This document shows positions 9,351 to 17,605 of a stretch of 64,000 nt of DNA, piece by piece; position 1 is the stretch's first letter, and every line of letters starts with the position of its first letter. A program made the translations under genes and the position numbers. The notes under the pieces were generated by a model. That model did no database searches. It worked only from the letters and a program-made list of their open reading frames with translations, and had not been told where the DNA came from. The stretch comes from Brooklawnia sp032229645 (GTDB lineage: Bacteria; Actinomycetota; Actinomycetes; Propionibacteriales; Propionibacteriaceae), in the NCBI GenBank assembly GCA_963722295.1, contig CAVRLB010000001.1:992001-1056000 (forward strand), written 5' to 3'.

Positions 9351-9380
9351 GTGCGGGCCCCATGTCGCTGGGGTCCGCAC
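9351..9380. terminator. Hairpin between convergent transporter and ferredoxin genes
   Basis: An 11-bp stem (GTGCGGGCCCC pairing with GGGGTCCGCAC, one G-T pair) with an eight-base loop sits midway between two convergent genes. It lacks a strong T-run, as is common in high-GC actinobacteria. A bidirectional terminator is the simplest reading. Confidence 0.6.
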
Positions 9381-9417
9381 CAGTTGTCTTCGGTGCAGGT
9401 ACAGCTCGCGGCGGCCG

Positions 9418-9738
9418 CTACTGGTTCTGCGCAGGCAGCGCGGCGATCAGCGGATGATCCTTGGCGACCGGCCCGACCCTCGCAGCGCTGCCCGGGGAGC
9501 CGATGTCATCGAAGAACTCGGCGTTCACGTCCTTGAACTCTGCCCACTCATCGGGCAGGTCGTCCTCGAAGAAGATCGCCTCGACCGGGCAAACCGGCTC
9601 ACAGGCGCCACAGTCGACGCATTCGTCGGGATGGATGTACAGTGCCCGCCCGCCCTCGTAGATGCAGTCCACCGGGCACTCATCCACACACGCCCGATCT
9701 TTCACGTCGATGCACGGCAACGCGATCACATAGGTCAT
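9418..9738 (-). CDS. fdxA: 7Fe ferredoxin FdxA
   Basis: This is a small soluble electron carrier with one 3Fe-4S and one 4Fe-4S cluster. The 106-residue protein has the actinobacterial FdxA pattern: CIDVKDRACVDECPVDC for the first cluster with the extra Asp-containing spacing, then CVDCGACEPVCP for the second, and an acidic C-terminal tail. It converges on the MHS transporter. No dedicated partner (for example a cytochrome P450) lies beside it. Confidence 0.95.
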   Translation of the reverse strand: MTYVIALPCIDVKDRACVDECPVDCIYEGGRALYIHPDECVDCGACEPVCPVEAIFFEDDLPDEWAEFKDVNAEFFDDIGSPGSAARVGPVAKDHPLIAALPAQNQ

Positions 9739-9806
9739 GAACCAACGCTAACAGCGATAGCCGGAGCCCCTGATGCGTCAGTCGGAACCCCGTGGAGAAT
9801 GGCGGT

Positions 9807-10757
9807 ATGAACGCTACCCATGAGTTGCATGTAATCGTCGGAGCGGGACCGGTGGGAACCTCGCTCGCTGCCCGCCTGGTGGCCGAGGGACACCGCGTCC
9901 GAGTGCTCACCCGCTCGGGCCGCGGTCTACCGGTGCCCGGCGCGGAGCACATTGCGGTGGATGCGTCGGACGTGGACGCACTCACCACACAGGTTGCTGG
10001 CGCCGAAGTGCTGTACAACTGCGCCAATCCCGGGCCATACCCGGCGTGGGAGAAGGCCTGGCCTCCGCTTGCGGCAGCGATCCTCATCGCAGCCGAACGC
10101 AGCGGTGCCGTACTTGTGACGGCCAGCAATCTCTACGGCGTCGGGCCTGTCGATGGGCCGATCACCCGACAGACACCGCTTCGTCCGTCCGATCACAAGG
10201 GAGCCTTACGGGCACGGATGTGGCACGACGCGTTGTCGGCACACCAGGCGGGCCGCGTCCGCATTGCCGAGGCGAGGTCGTCCGACTACATCGGCCCCAC
10301 GCTGCCGATCAGCAGCGGACTGCTGGCTCGCTATGCCGATGCGACCCTCAAGAACAAGACGGCCGCGGTCTTCGCCGATCCGGATCAGCCTCATAGCTGG
10401 ACCGCGATCAACGATGTCGCGGCAACGCTGGCGGTTCTGGGACGAGACGAGCGCGCCTGGGGATCGGCCTGGATCGTACCGTCGAATCCGCCCGCGAGCG
10501 TTCGCGACGTGCTGCGTGGGCTGGCCGAGTACGCCGGAACTCACGAACCACGGCTACGGCTCGTGCCCCGTTGGGTGCTTCGGGCAGGCGGCGCGATGAT
10601 CCCTCTGCTGCGCGAGGTAACCGGGATCCTCTACCAGTTCGATGCACCATTCGTCGCAGGCGGCTCCGAAACGGTCGAAGCCTTCGGCATCACACCGACG
10701 ACCTGGCGAACGGTATTGGAGACCACCGCACCCGCATGGACAGACCGCGCCCGCTGA
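9807..10757 (+). CDS. NAD(P)-dependent epimerase/dehydratase family protein
   Basis: This 316-residue extended short-chain dehydrogenase-type protein has an N-terminal Rossmann motif HVIVGAGPVGTSLA. In place of the YxxxK pair it shows SNLYGVG followed by a later Lys, so it may be a non-classical or non-catalytic reductase. The start at ATG 9807 is preceded by GTGGAG. It is a single gene, divergent from fdxA. The substrate is unknown. Confidence 0.8.
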   Translation: MNATHELHVIVGAGPVGTSLAARLVAEGHRVRVLTRSGRGLPVPGAEHIAVDASDVDALTTQVAGAEVLYNCANPGPYPAWEKAWPPLAAAILIAAERSGAVLVTASNLYGVGPVDGPITRQTPLRPSDHKGALRARMWHDALSAHQAGRVRIAEARSSDYIGPTLPISSGLLARYADATLKNKTAAVFADPDQPHSWTAINDVAATLAVLGRDERAWGSAWIVPSNPPASVRDVLRGLAEYAGTHEPRLRLVPRWVLRAGGAMIPLLREVTGILYQFDAPFVAGGSETVEAFGITPTTWRTVLETTAPAWTDRAR

Positions 10758-10781
10758 TCCGCGCAGCGGTGTCGCCGATAT

Positions 10782-10815
10782 CGTTATGACCAGAGATCCG
10801 GTACTGGTCATAACG
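10782..10815. promoter_or_regulatory. 12-bp perfect inverted repeat (operator or hairpin)
   Basis: CGTTATGACCAG and its exact complement CTGGTCATAACG are separated by 10 bp, between the epimerase stop and the start of a broken hydrolase gene. There is no T-run. The long spacer and position just before a start codon fit an operator. A transcription-ending hairpin for the upstream gene is equally possible. Confidence 0.55.
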
Positions 10816-10826
10816 GGGTGAACGGG

Positions 10827-11218
10827 ATGGACGCAACGAGGCGCACACTGGGGCTCTCCTGGGGCACGGTCTCCTACCTGGAGTGGAATCCACTCAGAGC
10901 TATCGACCAAGACAAGCCGGCCGTGCTGCTGCTTCATGGCGGCGGAGTCGACAACGCGTCGTTGTCGTGGGGCGAATTGGGCCCAGTGCTCGCGGACGCC
11001 GGATACCGGGTCCTCGCGCCCGATCATCCCGGCTACGGCCAGAGCCCGGCAGCGCCATGGCCCCACTCGCAGCAGCGCCTGGTCGAGCGCGAGCCGCGGC
11101 CTGGCAGGTCCCCGAGGTCGAACTCGTCGAGGTTCCGGACGCGGGTCATTGGGTTCAGCGCGATCGGCCTGAGATCGTCTTTCCCGCCGTCTTCGAGTTC
11201 CTCGCCGGCTTGAGTTAA
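10827..11218 (+). pseudogene. Alpha/beta hydrolase, internally deleted and frameshifted
   Basis: The first frame (from ATG 10827) encodes a typical alpha/beta hydrolase N-terminus, with LLLHGGG (oxyanion loop) and APDHPGYGQS. After about residue 75 the homology stops. Only the second frame is hydrolase-like thereafter: it encodes VELVEVPDAGHWVQRDRPE, the C-terminal segment carrying the catalytic His, and stops at 11218. The whole middle of the protein, including the nucleophile elbow, is missing. A full family member is about 260-290 residues, so roughly 500 bp have been lost with a change of frame. Confidence 0.85.
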
Positions 11219-11351
11219 GCGTGCTCAGCGCCCACATCGATCCCAAAGCTCTCGGCCTAGCGTCGTCCAGTCAGTAGGGACTCGCTGTCCCGAATCGGAC
11301 CCTATCGCGACCCCGCAATGTCCTGCTAGCGTTGCTCGCGAACCGACGACT

Positions 11352-11483
11352 CGGTTCTCGAGGTACCAAGGTCCGGATCCTGGCCCGAGTAGGAAGCGTG
11401 GTGAAATCCCACACCGTGCCGCAACTGTGATGCGTCCTCGCGGACGATAAGTCAGACCGCCTACTGCCTCGATCGTCCGCAAG
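11352..11483 (+). ncRNA. Cobalamin (B12) riboswitch
   Basis: The core shows the family hallmarks in order: GGAAGCGTGGTGAAATCCC, ACCGTGCCGCAACTGTGATG, and the B12 box AAGTCAGACCGCCTACTG near 11449-11466. The element ends about 13 bp before the ATG of the AspT/YidE-type transporter gene and overlaps its ribosome-binding region. Repression at the level of translation when adenosylcobalamin binds is therefore likely. Outer boundaries are approximate. Confidence 0.9.
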
Positions 11484-11495
11484 CAAGGGGCATCC

Positions 11496-13079
11496 ATGCT
11501 TCACCTCCTAGCCGACTATCCCCTTCTTTTTCTCGCCCTGTTGCTGCTTGTCGGCTCGCTGATCGGACAAATCAGTGTGGCCGGCGCCAGTCTCGGGCCG
11601 GCCGCCGTACTCTTCACCGCCATCGGCCTCACTGCCTGGGGAATCACCAACGGTGTAGAACTCGCCATTCCCGAGATACTTGGCAGTTTCGGGCTCATCC
11701 TTTTCACCTATACCGTGGGGCTGATATCGGGTCCCAACTTCTTCGGCTCGCTACGCCGAGGTTGGCCGGTAATGCTGACCACATTGGCGTGTCTGGCCTT
11801 TGCAGCGTTGATTGCCGGGATAGCCGCACGAATTCTCGGATTGTCCGGTCCGCTCGCCGCCGGAGCATTCGCCGGAGCGCTCACGAACACTCCCTCGCTC
11901 GCCGCCGCGAGCGAGGCCGCCGGAGACGCCGAGTTGCCCGCCGTGGGCTACTCCATCAGCTATCTGTGGGGTGTGATCGGTATGCTCCTCGCCACAGCCT
12001 TCGCTCTGAATCGCGGGAAAAGCGCCGAAAACCGGGCCGTCCAGAAGATCGAGCAGCGAACCATCCGTGTCGACACCGAAGACCAGGTTGCCGTGGGCGA
12101 GCTCTTGGACGAATACACCGGGCATCTCACCATCACCAGAATGAAGCACTATCGCGAGCCCGTGCACGTTCCAGGCGTGTACGAGACCCTCCGGCGCGAC
12201 GATCTGTTCAGCGCCATCGGGCCCGCTGATGTACTGGAGGCCGTTACCACCAGGCTCGGGCACACCTCCAGCGTCGACCTGATCGGTGACCGCTCCCAGC
12301 TGGATTCGACCCGAGTCACGCTGTCCCGCTCGAAACTGGCAGGCACACCGCTGTCCGACCTGCAGTTGCGGGAGAAGTTCGGCTCCCATGTCACCCGGGT
12401 CCGCCGTGGGGATGTCGACATCATTCCGACCCCGGACTTCGTGCTTCAGATGGGAGACCGCCTGCGTGTAGTCGGTCCGCGCGACAAGACGGCCTCAATC
12501 CGTACCTACCTGGGCGACTCCGAACGCGGGTTCTCAGACATCAATCCGGTGGGACTTGCTCTCGGCCTGACGGCGGGCCTCTTGATCGGGATGATCTCTA
12601 TTCCCCTGCCAACCGGGGCGTTTTCACTCGGATCGGCAGTCGGCACGCTCTTGTCCGGTCTGATCATGGGCCGCCTGGGCAGAATCGGCCGGTATCCGAT
12701 CACCATGTCGACCGCAGCCGCCAATTCCTTGTCCAATCTGGGCATGCTGGTCTTCATCGCCTACGCAGGCACCAAAGCCGGAGTCGCGTTTCCGCAGGCC
12801 GTTTCGTCCAGCCTCGGAGCCAAGGCGGCGATACTCGGGTTCATCATCACCGTGACGGCCGGCGTTTCCCTCCTGCTGGCCTCACGGTTTATTCATCGCA
12901 CGGACTGGACTCAAGTCGCAGGCCAGTTGGCTGGCGCACAGACCCAGCCCGCGCTGCTCGCCTTCGCCAACACCCGTACCGGTTTCGACAACCGGGTTTC
13001 GCTCGGCTATACCCTGGTCTATCCGAGCGCAATGTTCGGAAAAATCCTGCTTGCCCAGCTATTGGTGCTGCTGGCTTAA
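11496..13079 (+). CDS. AspT/YidE-type (AAE family) membrane transporter under B12 control
   Basis: This 527-residue integral membrane protein has two hydrophobic blocks (about residues 1-180 and 345-527), each with the duplicated YidE/YbjL architecture. The GAFAGALTNTPSLAAA and TMSTAAANSLSNLGMLVF stretches fit that family. Between them lie two soluble TrkA-C (RCK_C) domains (about residues 200-340). The family (TC 2.A.81) includes aspartate:alanine exchangers. Control by a cobalamin riboswitch points instead to a cobalt, corrinoid, precursor or B12-dependent pathway substrate. No B12 gene is adjacent. Confidence 0.85.
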   Translation: MLHLLADYPLLFLALLLLVGSLIGQISVAGASLGPAAVLFTAIGLTAWGITNGVELAIPEILGSFGLILFTYTVGLISGPNFFGSLRRGWPVMLTTLACLAFAALIAGIAARILGLSGPLAAGAFAGALTNTPSLAAASEAAGDAELPAVGYSISYLWGVIGMLLATAFALNRGKSAENRAVQKIEQRTIRVDTEDQVAVGELLDEYTGHLTITRMKHYREPVHVPGVYETLRRDDLFSAIGPADVLEAVTTRLGHTSSVDLIGDRSQLDSTRVTLSRSKLAGTPLSDLQLREKFGSHVTRVRRGDVDIIPTPDFVLQMGDRLRVVGPRDKTASIRTYLGDSERGFSDINPVGLALGLTAGLLIGMISIPLPTGAFSLGSAVGTLLSGLIMGRLGRIGRYPITMSTAAANSLSNLGMLVFIAYAGTKAGVAFPQAVSSSLGAKAAILGFIITVTAGVSLLLASRFIHRTDWTQVAGQLAGAQTQPALLAFANTRTGFDNRVSLGYTLVYPSAMFGKILLAQLLVLLA

Positions 13080-13253
13080 CGATCTCCGGCCGGCAGACAG
13101 TTGACGCCGCTCGCTCACAGCACAAGAGGCTGTGCGATTGCCTCATCGAATCCGGCCACATCAGGTACCGCGTAGCGTCATGATGAAGACAGTCACGTGC
13201 CGGCTGCAAGCGACGTCGTCGTCAGCTCCGGCGCACGAGAAGAGGGAGTCGTT

Positions 13254-13565
13254 ATGGACTATCTGGCAGATCTCAAGAAGTACACCCCGCGCCCCGACGA
13301 GGACGTTGTAGCCGCCATGGAGAAGACCTATCGACTGGTTCTCAGCCAGCCCGATTCGGCGGTCGTTTCCTACAGCGATTCGGAGGAGCTGGAGAGAATC
13401 AAGAAGAACTTCCTGGTGAGGAAGCTCGGACTGACCGACACCGACGATCTGGACGGTGGCCTGGAGGTCGTGGGTGCGAAGATGAAAGGCGTTCACCGCA
13501 AGAACCGGCTCACGGTCTACTACCTGCTCGCCGAGCACTTCGGAAAGCTGGACGTGCTGAGGTAG
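13254..13565 (+). CDS. DUF2853 family protein
   Basis: This 103-residue soluble protein, beginning MDYLADLKKY, shows the conserved pattern of DUF2853: SYSDSEELERIKKNFL, KLGLTDTDDLD and a C-terminal RLTVYYLLAEHFGKL. The start is ATG 13254 after GAGGGAG. The function is unknown. The next gene, a GTPase, begins 63 bp downstream on the same strand, so they may be co-transcribed. Confidence 0.8.
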   Translation: MDYLADLKKYTPRPDEDVVAAMEKTYRLVLSQPDSAVVSYSDSEELERIKKNFLVRKLGLTDTDDLDGGLEVVGAKMKGVHRKNRLTVYYLLAEHFGKLDVLR

Positions 13566-13628
13566 CAGCCCCAGCCAACAGGTCAACATCATCCATGGCG
13601 CCGGCAGCCGAAAGGATCCCACAGCGAG

Positions 13629-14798
13629 ATGAGACTCAAGCCGAGCGGCCGCCCCAACGAGAACGATCCCAGAATCGATGGCCAACATTTCGTCCAGGAA
13701 GCCTCCAATGCGAGATTCCGGTTCGGACGATTCAACCTCGCGATCGTGGGCGGCACCGGCGTGGGAAAGTCGTCACTGGTCAACGCCGTTTTCGGCCGTG
13801 ACTACGCCAAAGTCGGCAAAGGTATGCCGGTAACGACCGGCGTCAACTACTACCATGACGCCTCGCTCGGCATCTGGGATTTCGAGGGTTTCGAGATCGG
13901 CTCCCACAGGTCGCCGGCCGAAACTCTCAGGGCGCATTTGCAGGCGATATCGAGGCGGCCGCCATACGAGCAGATCGCTGTTGTCTGGTATTGCGTGATG
14001 GCCAGTGCCGACCGACTCACCCAAGCCGACGTCGATATGATCCGTGAGCTTGATGCTGCCGGCCTGCCCGTGATTCTGGTGCTCACCAAGGTCGATTGGA
14101 CGAAGAATCCGGTCACTGGGAAATACGGCGCACCGAAAGACACCGAGGAATTCCGCGACTGGCTCGCCAATCCAGTGGACGCCTATGGACGACGGTTCTA
14201 TCTGCCGGTTCGGCAGGTCATCCTCACTGCTGCACGCGAGAAGCATGGAAAGGGCGCGGGGCACGGGCTCGGTGAGCTCGTGGCGCAGACTCTCGCACTC
14301 GCGCCGGAACACGGGAAGAACGCGTTTCGCATCGCGCAGCAGCTCAACCTCCCCTGGAAGCGCGATCTGGCGCGGCCTGTCATCACTGCAGCAGCGGCTG
14401 CGGCCGCGGGGGCGGCGGCTATCCCGATCCCGGTCGCGGACGCGACAGCGCTGGCACCAATTCAAATGACGATGATGGCGCGCATCGCCGTCATCTACGA
14501 CCTCGAGTTAAAGTCCATGCTCTCGACATCGGCTCTTGCCCAGTTGGGTGCACAGCTGGCAGGACGAGCACTGGCCCGCAGCTTCATCAAACTGATTCCC
14601 GTTGCCGGCACGGTGATCAATGCGGCTGTCGCGTCCGCAATCACAGCGGCGACGGGCGAAGGCTGGATGCGGCTCTGCGAGCAGGTGCATGCAGGCAAGA
14701 TCGACCTGGATCAGGTCAGCGAGGTGTGGAAGGATTTCAGCCCGAGTCTGGCCTCGGTACTCTCGAAGCTGGCGGCGCAGAAGGTCTCGAAGAAATGA
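13629..14798 (+). CDS. Dynamin/Era-like GTPase with hydrophobic C-terminal domain (YcjF/DUF697-like)
   Basis: This 389-residue protein has a P-loop GGTGVGKSS (residues 41-49), a switch-region Thr in VTTGVNYY, a G3-like WDFEGFE and a G4 motif TKVDW near residue 158. After residue 245 it turns Ala-rich and hydrophobic, with a repeated helical pattern typical of the membrane-associating DUF697/YcjF domain. Such GTPases act at the membrane. The role here is unknown, and the DUF2853 gene is its only likely partner. Confidence 0.82.
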   Translation: MRLKPSGRPNENDPRIDGQHFVQEASNARFRFGRFNLAIVGGTGVGKSSLVNAVFGRDYAKVGKGMPVTTGVNYYHDASLGIWDFEGFEIGSHRSPAETLRAHLQAISRRPPYEQIAVVWYCVMASADRLTQADVDMIRELDAAGLPVILVLTKVDWTKNPVTGKYGAPKDTEEFRDWLANPVDAYGRRFYLPVRQVILTAAREKHGKGAGHGLGELVAQTLALAPEHGKNAFRIAQQLNLPWKRDLARPVITAAAAAAAGAAAIPIPVADATALAPIQMTMMARIAVIYDLELKSMLSTSALAQLGAQLAGRALARSFIKLIPVAGTVINAAVASAITAATGEGWMRLCEQVHAGKIDLDQVSEVWKDFSPSLASVLSKLAAQKVSKK

Positions 14799-14816
14799 GC
14801 GTCCCGTTCCGCCTTG

Positions 14817-15464
14817 TCATTTCGCCTGCTGCCAGAAGTCGGCCTCAAGGCGGGTCGCAGTCGCAAAGATGTCGACCAGTTGGCTGAAGCGCCGGTCGGA
14901 AATCGAGTCCCCAGCAAGATAATCCAGGTGCTCTTCAGCGGCGCGTGCGGCGGTCTGGAACTCTTCGCCTGCGTACTCGGCGATCCACTCCCGGTACGGA
15001 TGGTTCACGATCCGCCCGAGTTCGGGTTCGAGATTCTTGCCGATCTCGGCGTAGCCGATCACGCAGGGAGCAAGGGCCACATTCAGCTTGAGCAGGTCCC
15101 CCGCGAGGCCTGTATCCAGCACATAGCGCGTGTACGCGACAGTCCCCAACTTCTCGGACGCGGACTCGAGCTCGGACTGCGTCACACCCCATCTCGCGGC
15201 GAACCCCACATGCATACTGGTCTCACCCAATATCACCCTGAGACCATCGGATGAGTGCCGGACACTTGCCAAATCCCGGCTCTTGTAGGCGGCCAAGGCG
15301 TACGCGCGGGCGAAGTGAATCAAGAATCGATAGTCCTGGACGAGGTAGTCCTGGAAGGTGGCCAGCGGCAGACTTCCGTCACCAAGGCGGGCAACGAACT
15401 CATGCCTGGTAAAGGCGGTCCAATCGGCCGCGATCGTCGACTTGAGCCTGCTGAAAAGTGTCAT
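14817..15464 (-). CDS. tenA: Thiaminase II / aminopyrimidine aminohydrolase TenA
   Basis: TenA hydrolyses aminomethyl-pyrimidine (from degraded thiamin) to hydroxymethyl-pyrimidine for re-use in thiamin synthesis. From ATG 15464 the protein is 215 residues, the normal family length. It carries the active-site Cys in APCVIGYAEIG together with the conserved Glu, and the FQDYLVQDYRFL motif of the TenA/PqqC fold. A TPP riboswitch lies 180 bp upstream. The frame stays open up to the riboswitch (see the extension entry at 15465-15650), so an N-terminally extended form is possible. Confidence 0.93.
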   Translation of the reverse strand: MTLFSRLKSTIAADWTAFTRHEFVARLGDGSLPLATFQDYLVQDYRFLIHFARAYALAAYKSRDLASVRHSSDGLRVILGETSMHVGFAARWGVTQSELESASEKLGTVAYTRYVLDTGLAGDLLKLNVALAPCVIGYAEIGKNLEPELGRIVNHPYREWIAEYAGEEFQTAARAAEEHLDYLAGDSISDRRFSQLVDIFATATRLEADFWQQAK

Positions 15465-15650
15465 CTCATTCTCATTTCGATATAGTGCGGGGGCCTCTTC
15501 GCGGAGGAACGCCGGGCCGAATAGACCGGCGCGATTCGATACGAGGTCAGACGACGCGCACAAACCCTCGATGCAGGTGTGCGGCGGCCAGCAGAATCGC
15601 AGACCGTCCGCCCACTTCGACGAGAATTGGATGACGACCATCAATGACAT
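15465..15650 (-). other. In-frame 5' extension between TPP riboswitch and tenA (leader or N-terminal extension)
   Basis: The tenA frame has no stop between ATG 15464 and ATG codons at 15650 and 15641. The riboswitch's own GGAGGG sits nine bases before ATG 15641, the same geometry as in front of thiZ at 63425. The 59 encoded residues are not TenA-like and contain several Cys and Trp. Either TenA is made with this extension, or a short leader region is translated first. Sequence alone does not decide. Confidence 0.5.
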
Positions 15651-15720
15651 CCCTCCGCGAGTACTAACTCGATCAGGTTCGCGGGTGTTATCTCAGCCCT
15701 GGACGGGCACCCCGTGTCTT
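15648..15720 (-). ncRNA. TPP riboswitch (THI element) upstream of tenA
   Basis: Read on the minus strand it shows ACGGGGTGCCC, GGCTGAGAT, ACCCGCGAACCTGATC and the closing GGAGGGATG, the invariant blocks of the thiamin pyrophosphate aptamer in the right order. The terminal GGAGGG can serve as the ribosome-binding site, so control by sequestering it is likely. Confidence 0.95.
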
Positions 15721-15787
15721 GCCAGCACTGTATCGCAAAGGCGCCGTCAGCAGTGACCGTCCTAGTCACCACGGCGCGAACACCGGG

Positions 15788-17605
15788 CTACCTATCGAGA
15801 CAGGCACACGATCTCCAGATTTGGCATGTCCAGCCGCGATGCGCTACTGTTTCACAGGTCGCCGCGCGAGTGGCGGCGCCCGAATTCGGGGCATTGGCGC
15901 AGTTGGTAGCGCGCTTCCATGGCATGGAAGAGGTCAGGGGTTCGAATCCCCTATGCTCCACCCAAAGTGTCTTACGGGAACACGCGACATCGAAAGATGT
16001 TGAGTGTTCCCGTTTGGCTTCCTTGCCTTCGTCACTGTCCGTGTGTGCCTCGCGGAAGATGGTCGCGAAGGGTTCCGCGAGGCGTGGGCGGAGCTGCTCG
16101 CCGTCGGTGATGTCGAGGCGCGTGTAGAAGGCTTGGTTCGCGAGACGCCTGTCGGCGTCACCGGAGTGCGCATAGGCCCGGTGCGCGTCGGTCAGCAGCC
16201 GCAGGCTGTCGTGGAGGAACGCGCGTCCCCCGGTGTGGTGCTCGCTGTGCTCCGCAAGGCGGCGGTTCACGTCCGCGAGGCCGGTACGGATGCGGTCTTG
16301 GTGGCGCTTCAATGTCGTGAGGTCGATGGCGTCAGCGAAGTGCGCCGCGAGCAGCTTGTCGGACTCTGCTTCCAGCCGAGCCCGGTTCGCCGTCAGGTCC
16401 GCAACTTCCTGATCTTGGCTTGTGTTGCGCTTGTCGAAGGCGGCATCGACATCGGCGGCGAGCCGCTGATAGGTGGCGTCGCTGATCGTGATGTTTGCGT
16501 AGGAGTCCGCGACAAGGCGCTCGGCAACAGCGACGGGCACGGCCCGGCGGGTGCAGGTGGTCTTCTTCGCAGCGCGGCCGGAGCAGACGAAGTAGGCGTA
16601 GGTCGTGCCGCGCGGGTTGGTGGCAAAGTCCAGCAGCATGCGGGAGCCGCAGGTGCCGCAGTGCAGGAGCCCTTTGAGGTGGTGGGCATGCTGAACATGC
16701 CGGGTCATCTTCGCGCGGCGGGCGTGCAGGAGCGATTGCACCTGATCGAACAGCGCAGGCTCAATGATTGGCTCGTGCGCTCCGGGATGCAGCGCACCTT
16801 TATAGCGGATGACGCCCGCGTAGTAGGGGTTCGTCAGGAGCTTGTAGAGCGTGTTCTTCCCCAGCGGTTTCGATGGGCGCTTCGGCGTCGGCACCGTCAA
16901 CAGACCCCGCGCCGTCAGTTCGCGGAGTAGCCCGGTGACGGAGGTCTCGCCCTCGGCGTAGTGCTCGAAAGCGAACTGGATCAGCGGGGCACGGTCGGGG
17001 TCGACCTCGACGGTGCGCACCTCGCGGCCGTTGTCATCGGTCTTGCGGACGTTGAGGTAGCCGATGGGGGCACGCATCGGGGTGCCGCCCTGCGCGACCT
17101 TCTGCGTCAGCCCCTTTGTCACTTCCGTGGCGAGGTTGCGGCTGTAGAACTCGGCGATGGAGGACATGATGCCGTGGACGAGCATTCCCGAGGGGGTCTG
17201 GTCAATGGATTCGGTGGCGGAAACGAGGGTGACCCCGGCGCTCAGGAGTGCCTGGTGGATCGCTACGTCGTCGGCGCGGTTGCGGGCGAGGCGGTCGAGC
17301 TTATGCACGATGCAGAACTGCACCCGCGTTGCCGCGATGAACGCAAGCATGTCCTGGAGTCCGTCGCGATCCGCTGACCGTGCGGATTCGCCTGCGTCCA
17401 CGAACTCCCGCACGATTCTCGCGCTGAGTTCGTCGGCTTTGCGATGGTTCGCCTCGCGCTGGGCCGGGATGGAGAACCCTTCTTCCGTGCCGCCGCGCTC
17501 GGCCTGTTCACGGGTGGAGACCCGCAGGTAGGAGACGGCCAGCAGCACAGGCTTGTCCTCCGTGCGCTCGTCAGTTGGCATGAGGGTGGGAGCGGTGGTG
17601 GTCAT
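15788..17605 (-). CDS. Large serine recombinase (integrase)
   Basis: This enzyme integrates or excises DNA through a phosphoserine intermediate. The resolvase domain holds the nucleophile Ser30 in SYLRVST and the DRLARN/SIAEFYS motifs. It is followed by a recombinase domain (to about residue 290), a zinc ribbon CGTCG with a second Cys pair (CSGRAAKKTTC) and a coiled coil near residues 405-450. The conserved part ends near residue 530. The last 75 residues are encoded antisense across the tRNA-Ala gene and flanking DNA, so the natural C-terminus is uncertain and may differ in the excised form. A small gene overlaps its start by four bases. Confidence 0.88.
   Translation of the reverse strand: MTTTAPTLMPTDERTEDKPVLLAVSYLRVSTREQAERGGTEEGFSIPAQREANHRKADELSARIVREFVDAGESARSADRDGLQDMLAFIAATRVQFCIVHKLDRLARNRADDVAIHQALLSAGVTLVSATESIDQTPSGMLVHGIMSSIAEFYSRNLATEVTKGLTQKVAQGGTPMRAPIGYLNVRKTDDNGREVRTVEVDPDRAPLIQFAFEHYAEGETSVTGLLRELTARGLLTVPTPKRPSKPLGKNTLYKLLTNPYYAGVIRYKGALHPGAHEPIIEPALFDQVQSLLHARRAKMTRHVQHAHHLKGLLHCGTCGSRMLLDFATNPRGTTYAYFVCSGRAAKKTTCTRRAVPVAVAERLVADSYANITISDATYQRLAADVDAAFDKRNTSQDQEVADLTANRARLEAESDKLLAAHFADAIDLTTLKRHQDRIRTGLADVNRRLAEHSEHHTGGRAFLHDSLRLLTDAHRAYAHSGDADRRLANQAFYTRLDITDGEQLRPRLAEPFATIFREAHTDSDEGKEAKREHSTSFDVACSRKTLWVEHRGFEPLTSSMPWKRATNCANAPNSGAATRAATCETVAHRGWTCQIWRSCACLDR
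15888..15960 (+). tRNA. tRNA-Ala (anticodon GGC)
   Basis: A full cloverleaf can be drawn. The acceptor stem is GGGGCAT/ATGCTCC, the D stem GCGC/GCGC, and the anticodon stem CTTCC/GGAAG closes loop ATGGCAT with anticodon GGC at 15921-15923. The T arm is AGGGGTTCGAATCCCCT and the discriminator is A. CCA is not encoded. The serine recombinase gene's open frame runs antisense through it, so the tRNA marks the left edge of the mobile island. Confidence 0.95.
15974..16013 (+). terminator. Strong hairpin just after tRNA-Ala
   Basis: CGGGAACAC pairs perfectly with GTGTTCCCG, enclosing a second stem ACATC/GATGT closed by a GAAA tetraloop, and is followed by TTT. It begins 14 bp after the tRNA and could end its transcript. 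It also lies inside the 3' end of the recombinase frame, where a recombination site would be expected. Confidence 0.6.

Noticed and set aside
8482..9363. 293-residue minus-strand frame inside the MHS transporter
   Set aside because: It is antisense to a clear MFS protein, with Asp/Glu/Gln/His-rich shadow composition.
11225..11497. Two minus-strand ORFs before the AspT-like gene
   Set aside because: They are antisense to the cobalamin riboswitch and have no protein-like features.
15788..15960. C-terminal protein sequence read through the tRNA as part of the recombinase
   Set aside because: The GFEPLTSSMPWKR-type tail is the antisense translation of the tRNA-Ala gene, a common artefact. The real C-terminus is uncertain.
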